Source of the DNA: Paraburkholderia guartelaensis
GTDB lineage: Bacteria > Pseudomonadota > Gammaproteobacteria > Burkholderiales > Burkholderiaceae
Direction of reading: 5' to 3'
Assembly: GCF_004353905.1 (NCBI RefSeq)
Contig: NZ_SMOD01000005.1
Span: forward strand, 248,001-312,000
DNA: 64,000 nt
In this document: piece by piece, positions 54,422 to 64,000 of the stretch
How the letters are laid out: each line of letters starts with the position of its first letter
Numbering within the stretch: position 1 is the first letter of the stretch
Notes under the pieces: model-generated
What the model was told of the DNA's origin: nothing
Database searches by the model: none
The model's input: only the letters and a program-made list of their open reading frames with translations
Program-made: the position numbers and the translations under genes

Positions 54422-54781
54422 TTGAACCTCGCTGCCTATTTCCCCGTCCTTCTGTTCCTCCTCGTGGGTGTTGGTCTGGGCATAGCGCTAGTGACAATCG
54501 GCAAGGTCCTCGGTCCCAACCGGCCAGACAGCGAAAAAAATTCGCCGTACGAGTGCGGCTTCGAAGCCTTCGAAGACGCTCGAATGAAGTTCGACGTACG
54601 CTACTACCTGGTCGCCATCCTTTTCATCATCTTCGACCTCGAAACGGCGTTCCTGTTTCCGTGGGGCGTGGCCCTGCGCGACATCGGCTGGTCGGGCTTT
54701 CTGTCGATGATGCTGTTTCTGCTCGAATTCCTGCTGGGCTTTGCCTACATCTGGAAGAAGGGTGGTCTCGACTGGGAATAA
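54422..54781 (+). CDS. nuoA: NADH-quinone oxidoreductase subunit A
   Basis: 119 residues with a TTG start at 54422, supported by AGAGGATAG upstream (54411) and normal family length. Three membrane helices. [32 protein letters not shown] is diagnostic. Part of the membrane arm of complex I and first gene of the operon. Confidence 0.95.
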   Translation: MNLAAYFPVLLFLLVGVGLGIALVTIGKVLGPNRPDSEKNSPYECGFEAFEDARMKFDVRYYLVAILFIIFDLETAFLFPWGVALRDIGWSGFLSMMLFLLEFLLGFAYIWKKGGLDWE

Positions 54782-54853
54782 TGGGTTAATCGCCGGATTG
54801 TATGGGCGGCACTGCGGGGAAACTGTGGGCTGTCCGTCTGGAGTGGAAAGCAC

Positions 54854-55333
54854 ATGAGTATCGAAGGGGTCTTGAAGGAAGGGTTTGTCACCACCACGGC
54901 TGACAAGCTGATCAACTGGACGCGCACTGGCTCGCTGTGGCCGATGACGTTCGGTCTGGCGTGTTGCGCGGTCGAGATGATGCACGCGGGCGCGGCCCGT
55001 TATGACCTGGACCGTTTCGGCGTGGTGTTCCGTCCGAGCCCGCGTCAGTCGGACGTCATGATCGTCGCCGGCACGCTCTGCAACAAGATGGCGCCTGCGC
55101 TGCGCAAGGTCTACGACCAGATGGCCGAGCCGCGCTGGGTCATTTCGATGGGGTCGTGCGCCAACGGTGGCGGCTACTACCACTATTCGTATTCGGTCGT
55201 GCGCGGTTGTGATCGCATCGTGCCGGTCGACGTCTATGTGCCGGGATGCCCGCCGACAGCGGAAGCCCTGGTCTACGGGGTGATCCAGTTGCAGGCGAAG
55301 ATTCGCCGCACCAGCACCATCGCCCGTCAATAA
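54854..55333 (+). CDS. nuoB: NADH-quinone oxidoreductase subunit B
   Basis: 159 residues. Cysteines of the N2 [4Fe-4S] cluster are in [21 protein letters not shown] and [11 protein letters not shown]. Peripheral Q-module of complex I. 72 nt after nuoA. Confidence 0.97.
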   Translation: MSIEGVLKEGFVTTTADKLINWTRTGSLWPMTFGLACCAVEMMHAGAARYDLDRFGVVFRPSPRQSDVMIVAGTLCNKMAPALRKVYDQMAEPRWVISMGSCANGGGYYHYSYSVVRGCDRIVPVDVYVPGCPPTAEALVYGVIQLQAKIRRTSTIARQ

Positions 55334-55355
55334 AGGCCGCGAGCCTCCCCACAAT

Positions 55356-55961
55356 ATGGCAAGCAAACTCGAGACCCTGAAAGCGAACCTCGAAGCGGCC
55401 CTCGGCGCGCGCATCGTCAGCCTCACCGAGGCGCTCGGCGAGCTGACGCTGGTCGTCAAGGCGGGCGAGTCCCTCGCGGTGGCCAAGGAGCTGCGCGACA
55501 ACCCCTCGCTGCGCTTCGAGCAACTGCTCGACCTGTGCGGCGTCGACTACCAGACCTTCGGTGACGGCGCCTGGGAAGGCCCGCGCTTCGCCGCGGTGTC
55601 GCATCTTCTCTCGCTCGCGAACAACTGGCGCGTGCGTCTGCGCGTGTTCGCGCCGGACGACGAAGTGCCTATCGTGCCCTCGCTCGTCGAGATCTGGAAT
55701 TCGGCCAACTGGTACGAGCGCGAGGCGTTCGACCTGTTCGGCATCGTCTTCGAAGGCCACCCCGACCTGCGCCGCATCCTGACCGACTACGGTTTCATCG
55801 GCCATCCGTTCCGCAAGGACTTCCCGGTTTCGGGCTATGTCGAAATGCGTTACGACCCGGAGCAGAAGCGCGTGGTCTACCAGCCCGTCACGATCGAGCC
55901 GCGCGAGATCACGCCGCGTGTGATCCGCGAAGATCGCTACGGCGGTCTGAAGAAACACTAA
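55356..55961 (+). CDS. nuoC: NADH-quinone oxidoreductase subunit C
   Basis: 201 residues. The 30-kDa subunit pattern [24 protein letters not shown] and [14 protein letters not shown] is present. Not fused to nuoD, unlike E. coli. It starts 22 nt after nuoB. Confidence 0.97.
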   Translation: MASKLETLKANLEAALGARIVSLTEALGELTLVVKAGESLAVAKELRDNPSLRFEQLLDLCGVDYQTFGDGAWEGPRFAAVSHLLSLANNWRVRLRVFAPDDEVPIVPSLVEIWNSANWYEREAFDLFGIVFEGHPDLRRILTDYGFIGHPFRKDFPVSGYVEMRYDPEQKRVVYQPVTIEPREITPRVIREDRYGGLKKH

Positions 55962-55970
55962 GAGGGTCGC

Positions 55971-57224
55971 ATGTCAGAGATCAAGAACTACACGCTCAAC
56001 TTCGGCCCGCAGCACCCGGCAGCGCACGGTGTGCTGCGCCTCGTGCTCGAGCTCGACGGCGAAGTGATCCAGCGCGCCGATCCGCACATCGGCCTGCTGC
56101 ATCGCGCGACCGAAAAGCTCGCCGAGAGCAAGACGTTCATTCAGTCGGTGCCGTACATGGACCGTCTCGACTACGTGTCGATGATGGTCAACGAGCACGG
56201 CTATGTGCTCGCCATCGAAAAGCTGCTCGGCATTGAAGTGCCGATCCGCGCGAAGTACATCCGCGTGCTGTTCGACGAAGTCACGCGCGTGCTGAACCAC
56301 CTCATGTGGATCGGCTCGCACGCGCTCGACGTTGGCGCGATGGCGGTGTTCCTCTACGCGTTCCGCGAGCGCGAAGACCTGATGGACGTCTACGAGGCGG
56401 TCTCGGGTGCGCGCATGCACGCGGCTTACTACCGTCCGGGCGGCGTGTACCGCGATCTGCCTGACGCAATGCCGCAATACAAGGCGTCGAAGATCCACAA
56501 CGAGAAGGCGCTCGCCCGCATGAACGAGGCGCGCCAAGGCTCGGTGCTGGACTTCATCGACGACTTCTTCACGCGCTTCCCCGGTTGCGTCGACGAGTAC
56601 GAAACGCTCCTCACCGACAACCGTATCTGGAAGCAGCGTCTGGTCGGTATCGGTGTGGTGAGCCCCGAGCGCGCCATGCAGCTCGGCCTCACGGGCGCGA
56701 TGCTGCGCGGTTCGGGCATCGAGTGGGACCTGCGCAAGAAGCAGCCGTACGAAGTCTACGACCAGATGGACTTCGACATTCCGGTGGGCGTGAACGGCGA
56801 CTGCTACGACCGCTATCTCGTGCGCGTCGAAGAAATGCGCCAGTCCACTCGCATTGCGAAACAGTGCATTGAGTGGCTGCGCAAGAATCCCGGCCCCGTG
56901 ATGATCGACAATCACAAGGTTGCGCCGCCGTCGCGCGTGAACATGAAGTCGAACATGGAAGAGCTGATTCACCACTTCAAGCTCTTCACGGAAGGCTTCC
57001 ATGTGCCCGAAGGCGAGGCTTACGCTGCCGTCGAACATCCGAAGGGTGAATTCGGCATCTACCTGGTGTCAGATGGCGCGAACAAGCCGTATCGTCTGAA
57101 GATCCGTGCGCCGGGTTATGCCCACCTGTCCGCGCTCGATGAAATGGCGCGCGGCCACATGATTGCCGACGCGGTCACGATCATCGGCACGCAGGACATC
57201 GTGTTCGGTGAAATCGACCGCTAA
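55971..57224 (+). CDS. nuoD: NADH-quinone oxidoreductase subunit D
   Basis: 417 residues. The 49-kDa subunit with [29 protein letters not shown] and [11 protein letters not shown]. It shapes the quinone pocket with NuoB. 9 nt after nuoC. A 10-bp hairpin follows at 57241. Confidence 0.97.
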   Translation: MSEIKNYTLNFGPQHPAAHGVLRLVLELDGEVIQRADPHIGLLHRATEKLAESKTFIQSVPYMDRLDYVSMMVNEHGYVLAIEKLLGIEVPIRAKYIRVLFDEVTRVLNHLMWIGSHALDVGAMAVFLYAFREREDLMDVYEAVSGARMHAAYYRPGGVYRDLPDAMPQYKASKIHNEKALARMNEARQGSVLDFIDDFFTRFPGCVDEYETLLTDNRIWKQRLVGIGVVSPERAMQLGLTGAMLRGSGIEWDLRKKQPYEVYDQMDFDIPVGVNGDCYDRYLVRVEEMRQSTRIAKQCIEWLRKNPGPVMIDNHKVAPPSRVNMKSNMEELIHHFKLFTEGFHVPEGEAYAAVEHPKGEFGIYLVSDGANKPYRLKIRAPGYAHLSALDEMARGHMIADAVTIIGTQDIVFGEIDR

Positions 57225-57240
57225 GGCGGCGCGCAGTAAG

Positions 57241-57262
57241 GTGCGCCCGGTCCCGGGCGCAC
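57241..57262 (+). other. GC hairpin between nuoD and nuoE
   Basis: GTGCGCCCGG (57241-57250) and CCGGGCGCAC (57253-57262) are perfect complements with a minimal loop. No U-run. Possible RNA stability or processing element inside the operon. Confidence 0.55.
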
Positions 57263-57353
57263 GCAGCATGGAACGCCACGTCTGTCGCAGCGAATGGTTG
57301 AAAACGCGCGGCAGGTTTTCGTTCGGTAGGAATTGAAAGAGTCGTGTCTGAAA

Positions 57354-57839
57354 ATGATCTCAGCTGAAGGCCTGAAAGAAATCGATCGCGCGTTGACGAA
57401 GTACCCCGCCGATCAGCGACAGTCCGCCGTGATGGCGGCTTTGGCCGTTGCTCAGGAAGAGCATGGCTGGCTGTCTCCCGAAATCATGCAGTACGTGGCC
57501 GACTACATCGGCATGCCGCCTGTCGCGGTGCAGGAAGTCGCCACGTTCTACACGATGTTCGAGACGAAGCCGGTCGGCAAGCACAAGATCACGCTTTGCA
57601 CGAATCTGCCGTGCCAGCTCGGCCCGGAAGGCGGCTCGGAGAGCGCCGCCGAATACCTGAAGCAGAAGCTCGGAATCGACTTCGGCGAAACCACGCCCGA
57701 CGGCAAGTTCACCTTGAAAGAAGGTGAGTGCATGGGCGCGTGCGGCGATGCACCGGTGATGCTCGTGAACAATCACCGCATGTGCAGCTTCATGAGCCGC
57801 GAGAAGATCGACCAGCTGCTCGAGGAGCTTTCGAAATGA
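57354..57839 (+). CDS. nuoE: NADH-quinone oxidoreductase subunit E
   Basis: 161 residues from ATG 57354 ([11 protein letters not shown]); a TTG at 57333 in frame would add seven residues. [2Fe-2S] ligands: CTNLPC and CMGAC. NADH module. Its stop overlaps the nuoF start (ATGA). Confidence 0.95.
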   Translation: MISAEGLKEIDRALTKYPADQRQSAVMAALAVAQEEHGWLSPEIMQYVADYIGMPPVAVQEVATFYTMFETKPVGKHKITLCTNLPCQLGPEGGSESAAEYLKQKLGIDFGETTPDGKFTLKEGECMGACGDAPVMLVNNHRMCSFMSREKIDQLLEELSK

Positions 57840-59164
57840 CTTCGTTGCACGACCGTCACATCAAACCGCTGATTCTCGCGGGCCTCAATGGCGAGAACTG
57901 GCATCTCGAAGACTACGTCGCGCGCGGCGGCTACAAGCAGCTGCGCCGTATTCTCGAAGAAAAGATTCCGCCCGAGCAGGTGATCGCCGACGTGAAGGCG
58001 AGCGGTCTGCGCGGCCGCGGCGGCGCGGGCTTCCCGACCGGCCTGAAGTGGAGCTTCATGCCGCGTCAGTTCCCGGGGCAGAAGTATCTCGTCTGCAACT
58101 CGGACGAGGGCGAGCCTGGCACGTTCAAGGACCGCGACATCCTGCGCTGGAATCCGCATAGCGTGATCGAAGGCATGGCCATCGGCGCGTACGCGATGGG
58201 CATCACCGTGGGCTACAACTACATCCACGGTGAGATTTTCGAGGTGTACCGCCGCTTCGAGGCTGCGCTGGAAGAAGCGCGCCAGGCGGGCTATCTCGGC
58301 GACAACATTCTCGGCACGGACTTCTCGTTCCAGCTGCACGCGCACCATGGCTATGGCGCGTACATCTGCGGCGAGGAAACCGCGCTGCTCGAGTCGCTCG
58401 AAGGCAAGAAGGGCCAGCCGCGCTTCAAGCCGCCGTTCCCGGCGAGCTTCGGCGTGTACGGCAAGCCGACGACGATCAACAACACCGAGACGTTCGCAGC
58501 CGTCCCGTTCCTGCTGACCGTCGGTCCGCAGACGTATATGGAACTCGGCAAGCCGAACAACGGCGGCACGAAGATCTTCTCGATCTCGGGCGACGTGGAG
58601 CGTCCGGGCAACTACGAGATTCCGCTCGGCACCCCGTTCGCGAAGCTCATGGAGTTGGCCGGCGGCGTGCGCGGCGGCAAGAAGTTGAAGGCCGTGATTC
58701 CGGGCGGCTCGTCGGCGCCGGTCATTCCGGGCGACCTGATGATGCAGACGGACATGGACTATGACTCCATCGCCAAGCAGGGCTCGATGCTCGGCTCGGG
58801 CGCCGTCATCGTCATGGACGAAACGCGCTGCATGGTGCGCTCGCTGCTGCGCCTTTCGTACTTCTATTACGAAGAGTCGTGCGGCCAGTGCACGCCGTGC
58901 CGCGAAGGCACGGGCTGGCTGTACCGCGTGGTGAACCGTATCGAGCACGGCGAAGGCCGCCAGGAAGACCTGGACCTGCTGAACTCGGTGGCGGGCAACA
59001 TCATGGGCCGCACGATCTGCGCGCTCGGCGACGCGGCGGCCATGCCGGTGCGCGGCATGCTCAAGCATTACTGGGACGAATTCGAATATCACGTGCACAA
59101 CAAGCGTTGTCTCGTCGGCGGTCATGCCGGCTCGCACGCGGCCTCAGAAACGGTGGCCGCCTGA
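57836..59164 (+). CDS. nuoF: NADH-quinone oxidoreductase subunit F
   Basis: 442 residues from ATG 57836. NADH/FMN glycine motif [31 protein letters not shown], and the [4Fe-4S] ligands [12 protein letters not shown] with a later Cys. It oxidises NADH and holds FMN. Overlaps nuoE by 4 nt. Confidence 0.97.
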   Translation: MTSLHDRHIKPLILAGLNGENWHLEDYVARGGYKQLRRILEEKIPPEQVIADVKASGLRGRGGAGFPTGLKWSFMPRQFPGQKYLVCNSDEGEPGTFKDRDILRWNPHSVIEGMAIGAYAMGITVGYNYIHGEIFEVYRRFEAALEEARQAGYLGDNILGTDFSFQLHAHHGYGAYICGEETALLESLEGKKGQPRFKPPFPASFGVYGKPTTINNTETFAAVPFLLTVGPQTYMELGKPNNGGTKIFSISGDVERPGNYEIPLGTPFAKLMELAGGVRGGKKLKAVIPGGSSAPVIPGDLMMQTDMDYDSIAKQGSMLGSGAVIVMDETRCMVRSLLRLSYFYYEESCGQCTPCREGTGWLYRVVNRIEHGEGRQEDLDLLNSVAGNIMGRTICALGDAAAMPVRGMLKHYWDEFEYHVHNKRCLVGGHAGSHAASETVAA

Positions 59165-59278
59165 CGGCGAGTCAAGACAGCGCGTTGTGCCGGGTTGCGC
59201 ACATCGCCACGTAGCACGACGCAACGGGGAATGCCGCTGTGAAATTGAGCGGTAACAGGTTAGGGACGATTAACCATC

Positions 59279-61612
59279 ATGGTTGAACTTGAAATAGACG
59301 GCAAGAAGGTGCAGGTGCCCGAGGGCAGCATGGTGATCCAGGCTGCTCAGCGCGTGGACACGTACATCCCGCACTTCTGCTATCACAAGAAGCTCTCCAT
59401 CGCGGCCAACTGCCGGATGTGTCTCGTCGATGTCGAGAAGATGCCGAAGGCCGTGCCCGCGTGCGCGACGCCGGTGTCGCAAGGCATGGTCGTGCGCACC
59501 ATGTCGGACAAGGCCGTGCAGGGTCAGCAAGCCGTGATGGAATTCCTGCTGATCAACCACCCGCTCGACTGCCCGATCTGCGATCAGGGCGGCGAATGCC
59601 AGCTTCAGGATCTGGCCGTTGGTTACGGCAAGTCCGCCTCGCGCTACAGCGAAGAAAAGCGCGTGGTGTTCCACAAGAACGTCGGTCCGCTCATCTCGAT
59701 GGAAGAGATGTCGCGCTGCATCCACTGCACGCGCTGCGTGCGCTTCGGCGACGAAATCGCCGGCGTGATGGAGCTCGGGATGCTCGGCCGCGGCGAGCAC
59801 TCGGAAATTACCTCGTTCGTCGGCAAGACGGTCGACTCGGAACTCTCGGGCAACATGATCGACCTGTGCCCGGTCGGCGCGCTCACGAGCAAGCCGTTCC
59901 GCTTCTCGGCGCGTACGTGGGAACTGTCGCGCCGCAAGTCGGTGAGCCCGCACGACGCAACGGGTGCGAACCTCGTCGTGCAGGTGAAGAACAACCGCGT
60001 GATGCGCGTGCTGCCGTTCGAGAACGAATCCATCAACGAATGCTGGATCTCGGACAAGGACCGCTTCTCGTACGAAGGCCTGAACAGCGAAGACCGTCTC
60101 ACGCGCCCGATGATCAAGCAGGGCGGCGAGTGGATCGAAACCGACTGGCAGACCGCGCTCGAATACGTCGTAAAGGGCATCAAGGGCATTTGCGACGAGC
60201 ACGGCGAGAACCAGCTCGCGCTGCTCGCGAGCCCGCACAGCACGCTCGAAGAACTCTATCTCGCCAAGCAGTTCGCGGACGCGATCGGCACGCCGAACGT
60301 CGACTTCCGCCTGCGCCAGAGCGACTTCTCGGCGCCGCTCGAAGGCGCGCCGTGGCTCGGCACGAAGATCGCCGAACTCTCGTATGCCGACTCGGCATTC
60401 GTGATCGGCTCGTTCCTGCGCCGCGACCACGCGCTGTTCGCCGCGCGTCTGCGCCAGGCTGCGAAGGGCGGTGCGCAGGTCAGCTTCCTGCAAGCCACCG
60501 CTGACGGCTCGCTGATCCCGAACGCGCAGCGCATCGTCGCCGCACCCTCGGCATGGTTCGACGAACTCGCGTCGATCGCAGCGGCCGTTGCCGAAGCGAA
60601 GGGCGTTGCGGTGCCGGAAGGCTTCGCGGGCGCACAGGCTACGGAAGCCGCGAAACAGGTTGCCGCATCGCTTGCAAACGGTGAGCGCCGCTATGTGCTG
60701 CTCGGCAACGCCGCGGTCCAGCATCCGGAATTCTCGCGCCTGCACGCAGCCGCTCAGTTCATCGCCGAAACGACGGGCGCAACGCTTGGCTTCCTCACGG
60801 AAGCGGCCAACACGGTCGGCGCGCATATCGCCGGCGCACTGCCGGGCCGCGACGGCCTGAACGCACGCGAAGCGTTCGAGCAGCCGCGCAAGGGCTATCT
60901 GCTCTTCAACGTCGAGCCGGAATTCGATACGGCCAACCCGGCCGCCGCGCGCGCCGCGCTCGCGCAGGCCGAAATGGTCGCCGTGTTCTCGCCCTACAAG
61001 ACGGGCCTCGACTACGCCGACGTGCTACTGCCCATCGCGCCGTACACGGAAACGTCGGGCACCTTCATCAACGCCGAAGGTACGGCTCAGACCTTCAACG
61101 GTGTCGTGCGCCCGCTCGGCGACACGCGTCCGGCATGGAAGGTCCTGCGCGTGCTCGGCACGCTGCTGGGCGCCAAGGGTTTCGAATACGACACCGCCGA
61201 GGAAGTGCGCCGCAAGGCGATGGGCGACGGCAGCTTCGAAGGCCGTCTGTCGAACAAGGCCGGCGCCACGGTTGCGCGCGGCAGCCTCGCGAAGGCCGCT
61301 GAAGGCCGCTTCGAGCGCATCGCCGACGTGCCGATTTACCACGCCGATCAAATCGTGCGCCGCGGCGAAGCGCTGCAGCTCACCATGGCTGCCCGCGTGG
61401 CGAACGCGATCGGCCTGCCGGCGGCATACTTCGACCAGCTCGGCCTGAAGGAAGGCGACGCCGTGCGCGTGCGTCAGGGCGATCTGTCGGTAACGGCGCC
61501 CGCGACGCGCGATGCGAATCTTGCGCCGACAGTCGTGCGCGTGTCGGCGGCGACGCCGGCCGGTGCGCAACTCGGCAGCCTGTTCGGTGAACTGCTGGTG
61601 GAGAAGGCGTAA
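59279..61612 (+). CDS. nuoG: NADH-quinone oxidoreductase subunit G
   Basis: 777 residues. [2Fe-2S] binding ([20 protein letters not shown]), the [14 protein letters not shown] cluster and [16 protein letters not shown] are at the N-terminus. The molybdopterin-oxidoreductase-like domain has the usual inactive form. 114 nt after nuoF. Confidence 0.96.
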   Translation: MVELEIDGKKVQVPEGSMVIQAAQRVDTYIPHFCYHKKLSIAANCRMCLVDVEKMPKAVPACATPVSQGMVVRTMSDKAVQGQQAVMEFLLINHPLDCPICDQGGECQLQDLAVGYGKSASRYSEEKRVVFHKNVGPLISMEEMSRCIHCTRCVRFGDEIAGVMELGMLGRGEHSEITSFVGKTVDSELSGNMIDLCPVGALTSKPFRFSARTWELSRRKSVSPHDATGANLVVQVKNNRVMRVLPFENESINECWISDKDRFSYEGLNSEDRLTRPMIKQGGEWIETDWQTALEYVVKGIKGICDEHGENQLALLASPHSTLEELYLAKQFADAIGTPNVDFRLRQSDFSAPLEGAPWLGTKIAELSYADSAFVIGSFLRRDHALFAARLRQAAKGGAQVSFLQATADGSLIPNAQRIVAAPSAWFDELASIAAAVAEAKGVAVPEGFAGAQATEAAKQVAASLANGERRYVLLGNAAVQHPEFSRLHAAAQFIAETTGATLGFLTEAANTVGAHIAGALPGRDGLNAREAFEQPRKGYLLFNVEPEFDTANPAAARAALAQAEMVAVFSPYKTGLDYADVLLPIAPYTETSGTFINAEGTAQTFNGVVRPLGDTRPAWKVLRVLGTLLGAKGFEYDTAEEVRRKAMGDGSFEGRLSNKAGATVARGSLAKAAEGRFERIADVPIYHADQIVRRGEALQLTMAARVANAIGLPAAYFDQLGLKEGDAVRVRQGDLSVTAPATRDANLAPTVVRVSAATPAGAQLGSLFGELLVEKA

Positions 61613-62677
61613 ATGAGCTTGTTCGATACGATCAATGCAGGCGGCAGCCAGCTGCTCGGCGTGGCATGGCCCACCGTCTGGGCGCTGGTGCGCATTCTCG
61701 TCGTCGCGGTGGTGATCCTGCTGTGCGTGGCGTACCTGATCCTCTGGGAGCGCAAGCTGATCGGCTGGATGCACGTGCGTCTCGGCCCGAACCGCGTGGG
61801 TCCCGCAGGTCTGTTGCAGCCGATCGCCGACGTGCTGAAGCTGCTGCTCAAGGAAGTGATTCAGCCCGCGCAGGCAAGCCGCTGGATCTACATGGTCGCG
61901 CCGATCATGGTGGTGGTCCCGGCCTTCGCGGTCTGGGCGGTGATTCCGTTCCAGGCGGGCGCGGTGCTCGGCGACATCAACGCGGGTCTGCTCTACGCGA
62001 TGGCGATCTCGTCGATCGGCGTGTACGGCGTGATTCTGGCGGGCTGGGCGTCGAACTCGAAGTACGCGTTCCTCGGCGCCATGCGCGCCGCGGCGCAGAT
62101 GGTTTCGTACGAAATTTCGATGGGCTTCGCGCTCGTCGTCGTGCTGATGGTGTCGGGCAGCCTGAACCTCTCGGTGATCGTCGAAGGCCAGATGCGCGGC
62201 ATGTTTGCGAACTGGGGCATTACGTTCCTCTCGTGGAACTGGCTGCCGCTGCTGCCGATGTTCGTCGTCTACTTCATCTCGGGCATCGCCGAAACGAACC
62301 GCCACCCGTTCGACGTGGTGGAAGGGGAGTCGGAAATCGTCGCGGGTCACATGATCGATTACTCGGGGATGGCGTTCGCGCTGTTCTTCCTCGCCGAGTA
62401 CATCAACATGATCGTGATCTCGGCGCTCGCGTCGGTGCTGTTCCTTGGCGGCTGGAGCGCCCCGTTCGCGTTCCTCGACTTCATCCCGGGCGTGTTCTGG
62501 CTGGTGCTGAAGGTTTTCTGCCTGTTGTCGGTCTTCATCTGGGCCCGCGCGACGTTCCCGCGCTATCGCTATGACCAGATCATGCGTCTCGGCTGGAAGG
62601 TGTTCATTCCGGTGTGCATCGTGTGGCTGATCGTGGTCGGGTTCTGGTACATGTCGCCGTTGAGCATCTGGAAATAA
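61613..62677 (+). CDS. nuoH: NADH-quinone oxidoreductase subunit H
   Basis: 354 residues, eight helices expected. [19 protein letters not shown] and [21 protein letters not shown] are diagnostic. It links the Q site to the membrane arm. Starts directly after the nuoG stop. Confidence 0.97.
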   Translation: MSLFDTINAGGSQLLGVAWPTVWALVRILVVAVVILLCVAYLILWERKLIGWMHVRLGPNRVGPAGLLQPIADVLKLLLKEVIQPAQASRWIYMVAPIMVVVPAFAVWAVIPFQAGAVLGDINAGLLYAMAISSIGVYGVILAGWASNSKYAFLGAMRAAAQMVSYEISMGFALVVVLMVSGSLNLSVIVEGQMRGMFANWGITFLSWNWLPLLPMFVVYFISGIAETNRHPFDVVEGESEIVAGHMIDYSGMAFALFFLAEYINMIVISALASVLFLGGWSAPFAFLDFIPGVFWLVLKVFCLLSVFIWARATFPRYRYDQIMRLGWKVFIPVCIVWLIVVGFWYMSPLSIWK

Positions 62678-62692
62678 GGGGCGAACACAACC

Positions 62693-63181
62693 ATGAACGC
62701 TATCCAAAACTTCTTCAAGACGTTTTTCCTGACCGAGCTGCTCAAGGGGCTCGCGCTGACGGGTCGTTACACCTTCAAGCGCAAGTTCACCGTGCAGTTC
62801 CCGGAAGAAAAGACGCCTATGTCCCCGCGTTTTCGGGGTTTGCACGCGCTGCGCCGCTATGAAAATGGCGAAGAGCGCTGCATCGCGTGCAAGCTGTGCG
62901 AGGCCGTGTGCCCCGCGCTCGCGATCACGATCGAATCGGAAGTGCGCGAGGACAACACGCGCCGCACGACGCGTTACGACATCGACCTGACCAAGTGCAT
63001 CTTCTGCGGTTTCTGCGAAGAGAGCTGCCCGGTCGACTCGATCGTCGAAACGCACATTCTCGAGTATCACGGCGAGAAGCGCGGCGATCTGTATTTCACG
63101 AAGGATATGCTGCTGGCCGTTGGCGATCGCTATGAAGCGCAGATCGCGGCGAACAAGGCAGCGGATGCACCGTACCGTTGA
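62693..63181 (+). CDS. nuoI: NADH-quinone oxidoreductase subunit I
   Basis: 162 residues. Two [4Fe-4S] motifs: [12 protein letters not shown] and [12 protein letters not shown], ligands for clusters N6a and N6b. 15 nt after nuoH. Confidence 0.97.
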   Translation: MNAIQNFFKTFFLTELLKGLALTGRYTFKRKFTVQFPEEKTPMSPRFRGLHALRRYENGEERCIACKLCEAVCPALAITIESEVREDNTRRTTRYDIDLTKCIFCGFCEESCPVDSIVETHILEYHGEKRGDLYFTKDMLLAVGDRYEAQIAANKAADAPYR

Positions 63182-63356
63182 TCTTTCAGTTTGACGCTGC
63201 ATCGGCCCGCGGTCCGGGCCGGCTGTGGGGAACGCGTGTGCCGAACGCCCGCGCTTTACCGCAGCCTGACCGCCGCGGCGCGACGCTCTCTGGTCTGGCC
63301 GCCAGTCTGCGCTGCGCAATCCGCCTCACGAAGGCCTCAACGATGAACCAGTAATC

Positions 63357-64000
63357 ATGGAATTCACGACCGTCCTGTTCTACATCTTCGCGCTGCTGCT
63401 CACGCTGTCAGGGCTGAAGGTGATCACTTCGCGCAATCCTGTCGCGTCTGCGCTCTTCCTCGTGCTCGCGTTCTTCAACGCGGCCGCGATCTGGATGCTG
63501 CTCGAGGCTGAATTCCTCGCGATCCTGCTGGTGCTCGTCTACGTGGGCGCGGTGATGGTGCTGTTCCTGTTCGTGGTGATGATGCTGGACATCAACATCG
63601 ACGTGCTGAGCCGCGACTTCAAGCGCTTCATCCCGGTGGCGACCATCGTGGGCGCGATCATCGTGGTCGAAACCGCGCTGATCCTGTGGCACGGCTATGG
63701 TGCGACGAGCACGCCGGTGCCCGACACCACGCCGGCCGCTGCTGCCGCGATTTCGAACGCACACCTGATCGGCAAGATCATCTACACCGACTACATCTTC
63801 GCCTTCGAAGTCGCCGGCCTCGTGCTGCTGGTGGCGATCGTCGCGGCCATCGCGCTCACGGTGCGCGAGCCGAAGGACTCGAAGCGCCAGAACGTGTCGA
63901 AGCAGGTCAACGTGCGTCGCCAGGACCGCGTGCGCCTCGTGAAGATGCAGGCCGTCGTGGAAGTGCCGGAGCCGGCGGAACCGGCGCAAGCCGAAGCCGG
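63357..64000 (+). CDS. nuoJ: NADH-quinone oxidoreductase subunit J (3' truncated by window)
   Basis: ATG 63357, open to the right window edge (214 codons visible). Start MEFTTVLFYIFALLLTL, then AILLVLVYVGAVMVLFLFVVMML, typical NuoJ with five helices. The visible polar C-terminal tail (from about residue 175, with KRQNVSKQVNVRRQDR) is longer than in E. coli. 175 nt after nuoI. Confidence 0.95.
   Translation, partial: MEFTTVLFYIFALLLTLSGLKVITSRNPVASALFLVLAFFNAAAIWMLLEAEFLAILLVLVYVGAVMVLFLFVVMMLDINIDVLSRDFKRFIPVATIVGAIIVVETALILWHGYGATSTPVPDTTPAAAAAISNAHLIGKIIYTDYIFAFEVAGLVLLVAIVAAIALTVREPKDSKRQNVSKQVNVRRQDRVRLVKMQAVVEVPEPAEPAQAEA

Overview
The window is a high-GC chromosomal segment from a beta-proteobacterium of the Burkholderia sensu lato group (Burkholderia / Paraburkholderia / Caballeronia). 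The evidence is the gene order (secG, tRNA-Leu(GAG), nuoA-J; ilvI-ilvH-ilvC-psd-pssA-leuA; hemF-nadD-rsfS-rlmH-maf-rng), the protein sequences, and typical DUF4148, DUF3106 and DUF3619 genes. I see no insertion sequence, prophage, integrase, CRISPR array, rRNA gene or restriction system. It is core genome, and both ends cut through genes (msbA on the left, nuoJ on the right).

Layout. 1-3.4 kb: C-terminal half of msbA and two glycosyltransferases around an AT-richer gap (envelope/LPS-type genes). 3.6-13.5 kb: a DUF4148 secreted protein, then a long minus-strand run: mnmH, rng, maf, rlmH, rsfS, nadD, hemF, purD, a YebC-type gene and upp, mainly tRNA/rRNA maturation plus NAD, haem, purine and uracil metabolism. 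13.8-16.2 kb, plus strand: a divergent SDR, mgsA, and a quinone oxidoreductase. 16.4-25 kb: the K+ uptake system, a 40-residue membrane protein followed by kdpF-A-B-C, then kdpD-kdpE. 25-31 kb: a guanidine-II riboswitch with an SMR guanidinium exporter, a DUF4126 protein, a large FtsX-type permease, a truncated haemoglobin, an AlaX editing protein and a DUF924 protein. 31-38.9 kb, minus strand: SDR, LOG-family protein, TetR regulator, dgkA, a GT4 glycosyltransferase/metallophosphoesterase pair, then an ECF sigma factor with DUF3619, DUF3106 and RDD genes. 39.1-46.4 kb: branched-chain amino acid genes ilvI, ilvH, ilvC, the phospholipid genes psd and pssA, and leuA with its own leader. 46.5-54 kb: a lipoprotein, an orphan ABC substrate-binding protein, rpsO, pnp, a quinone oxidoreductase, tpiA and secG. 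54.2-64 kb: tRNA-Leu(GAG) and the complex I operon nuoABCDEFGHIJ.

The most informative non-coding signals are: a Leu-rich leader peptide before leuA whose promoter would start transcription at the leader ATG; the two ACGG-loop hairpins of a guanidine-II riboswitch before the SMR gene; tandem heptamers one helical turn apart before kdp; a 77-nt stem-loop in the pnp leader; mutually exclusive hairpins between ilvH and ilvC; and a 16-bp palindrome at the predicted start site of the yebC transcript. The best candidate for an under-described system is the sigma/DUF3619/DUF3106/RDD cluster, which has the shape of an ECF sigma factor with a membrane anti-sigma and a periplasmic sensor. No obviously new defence or mobile system is present.
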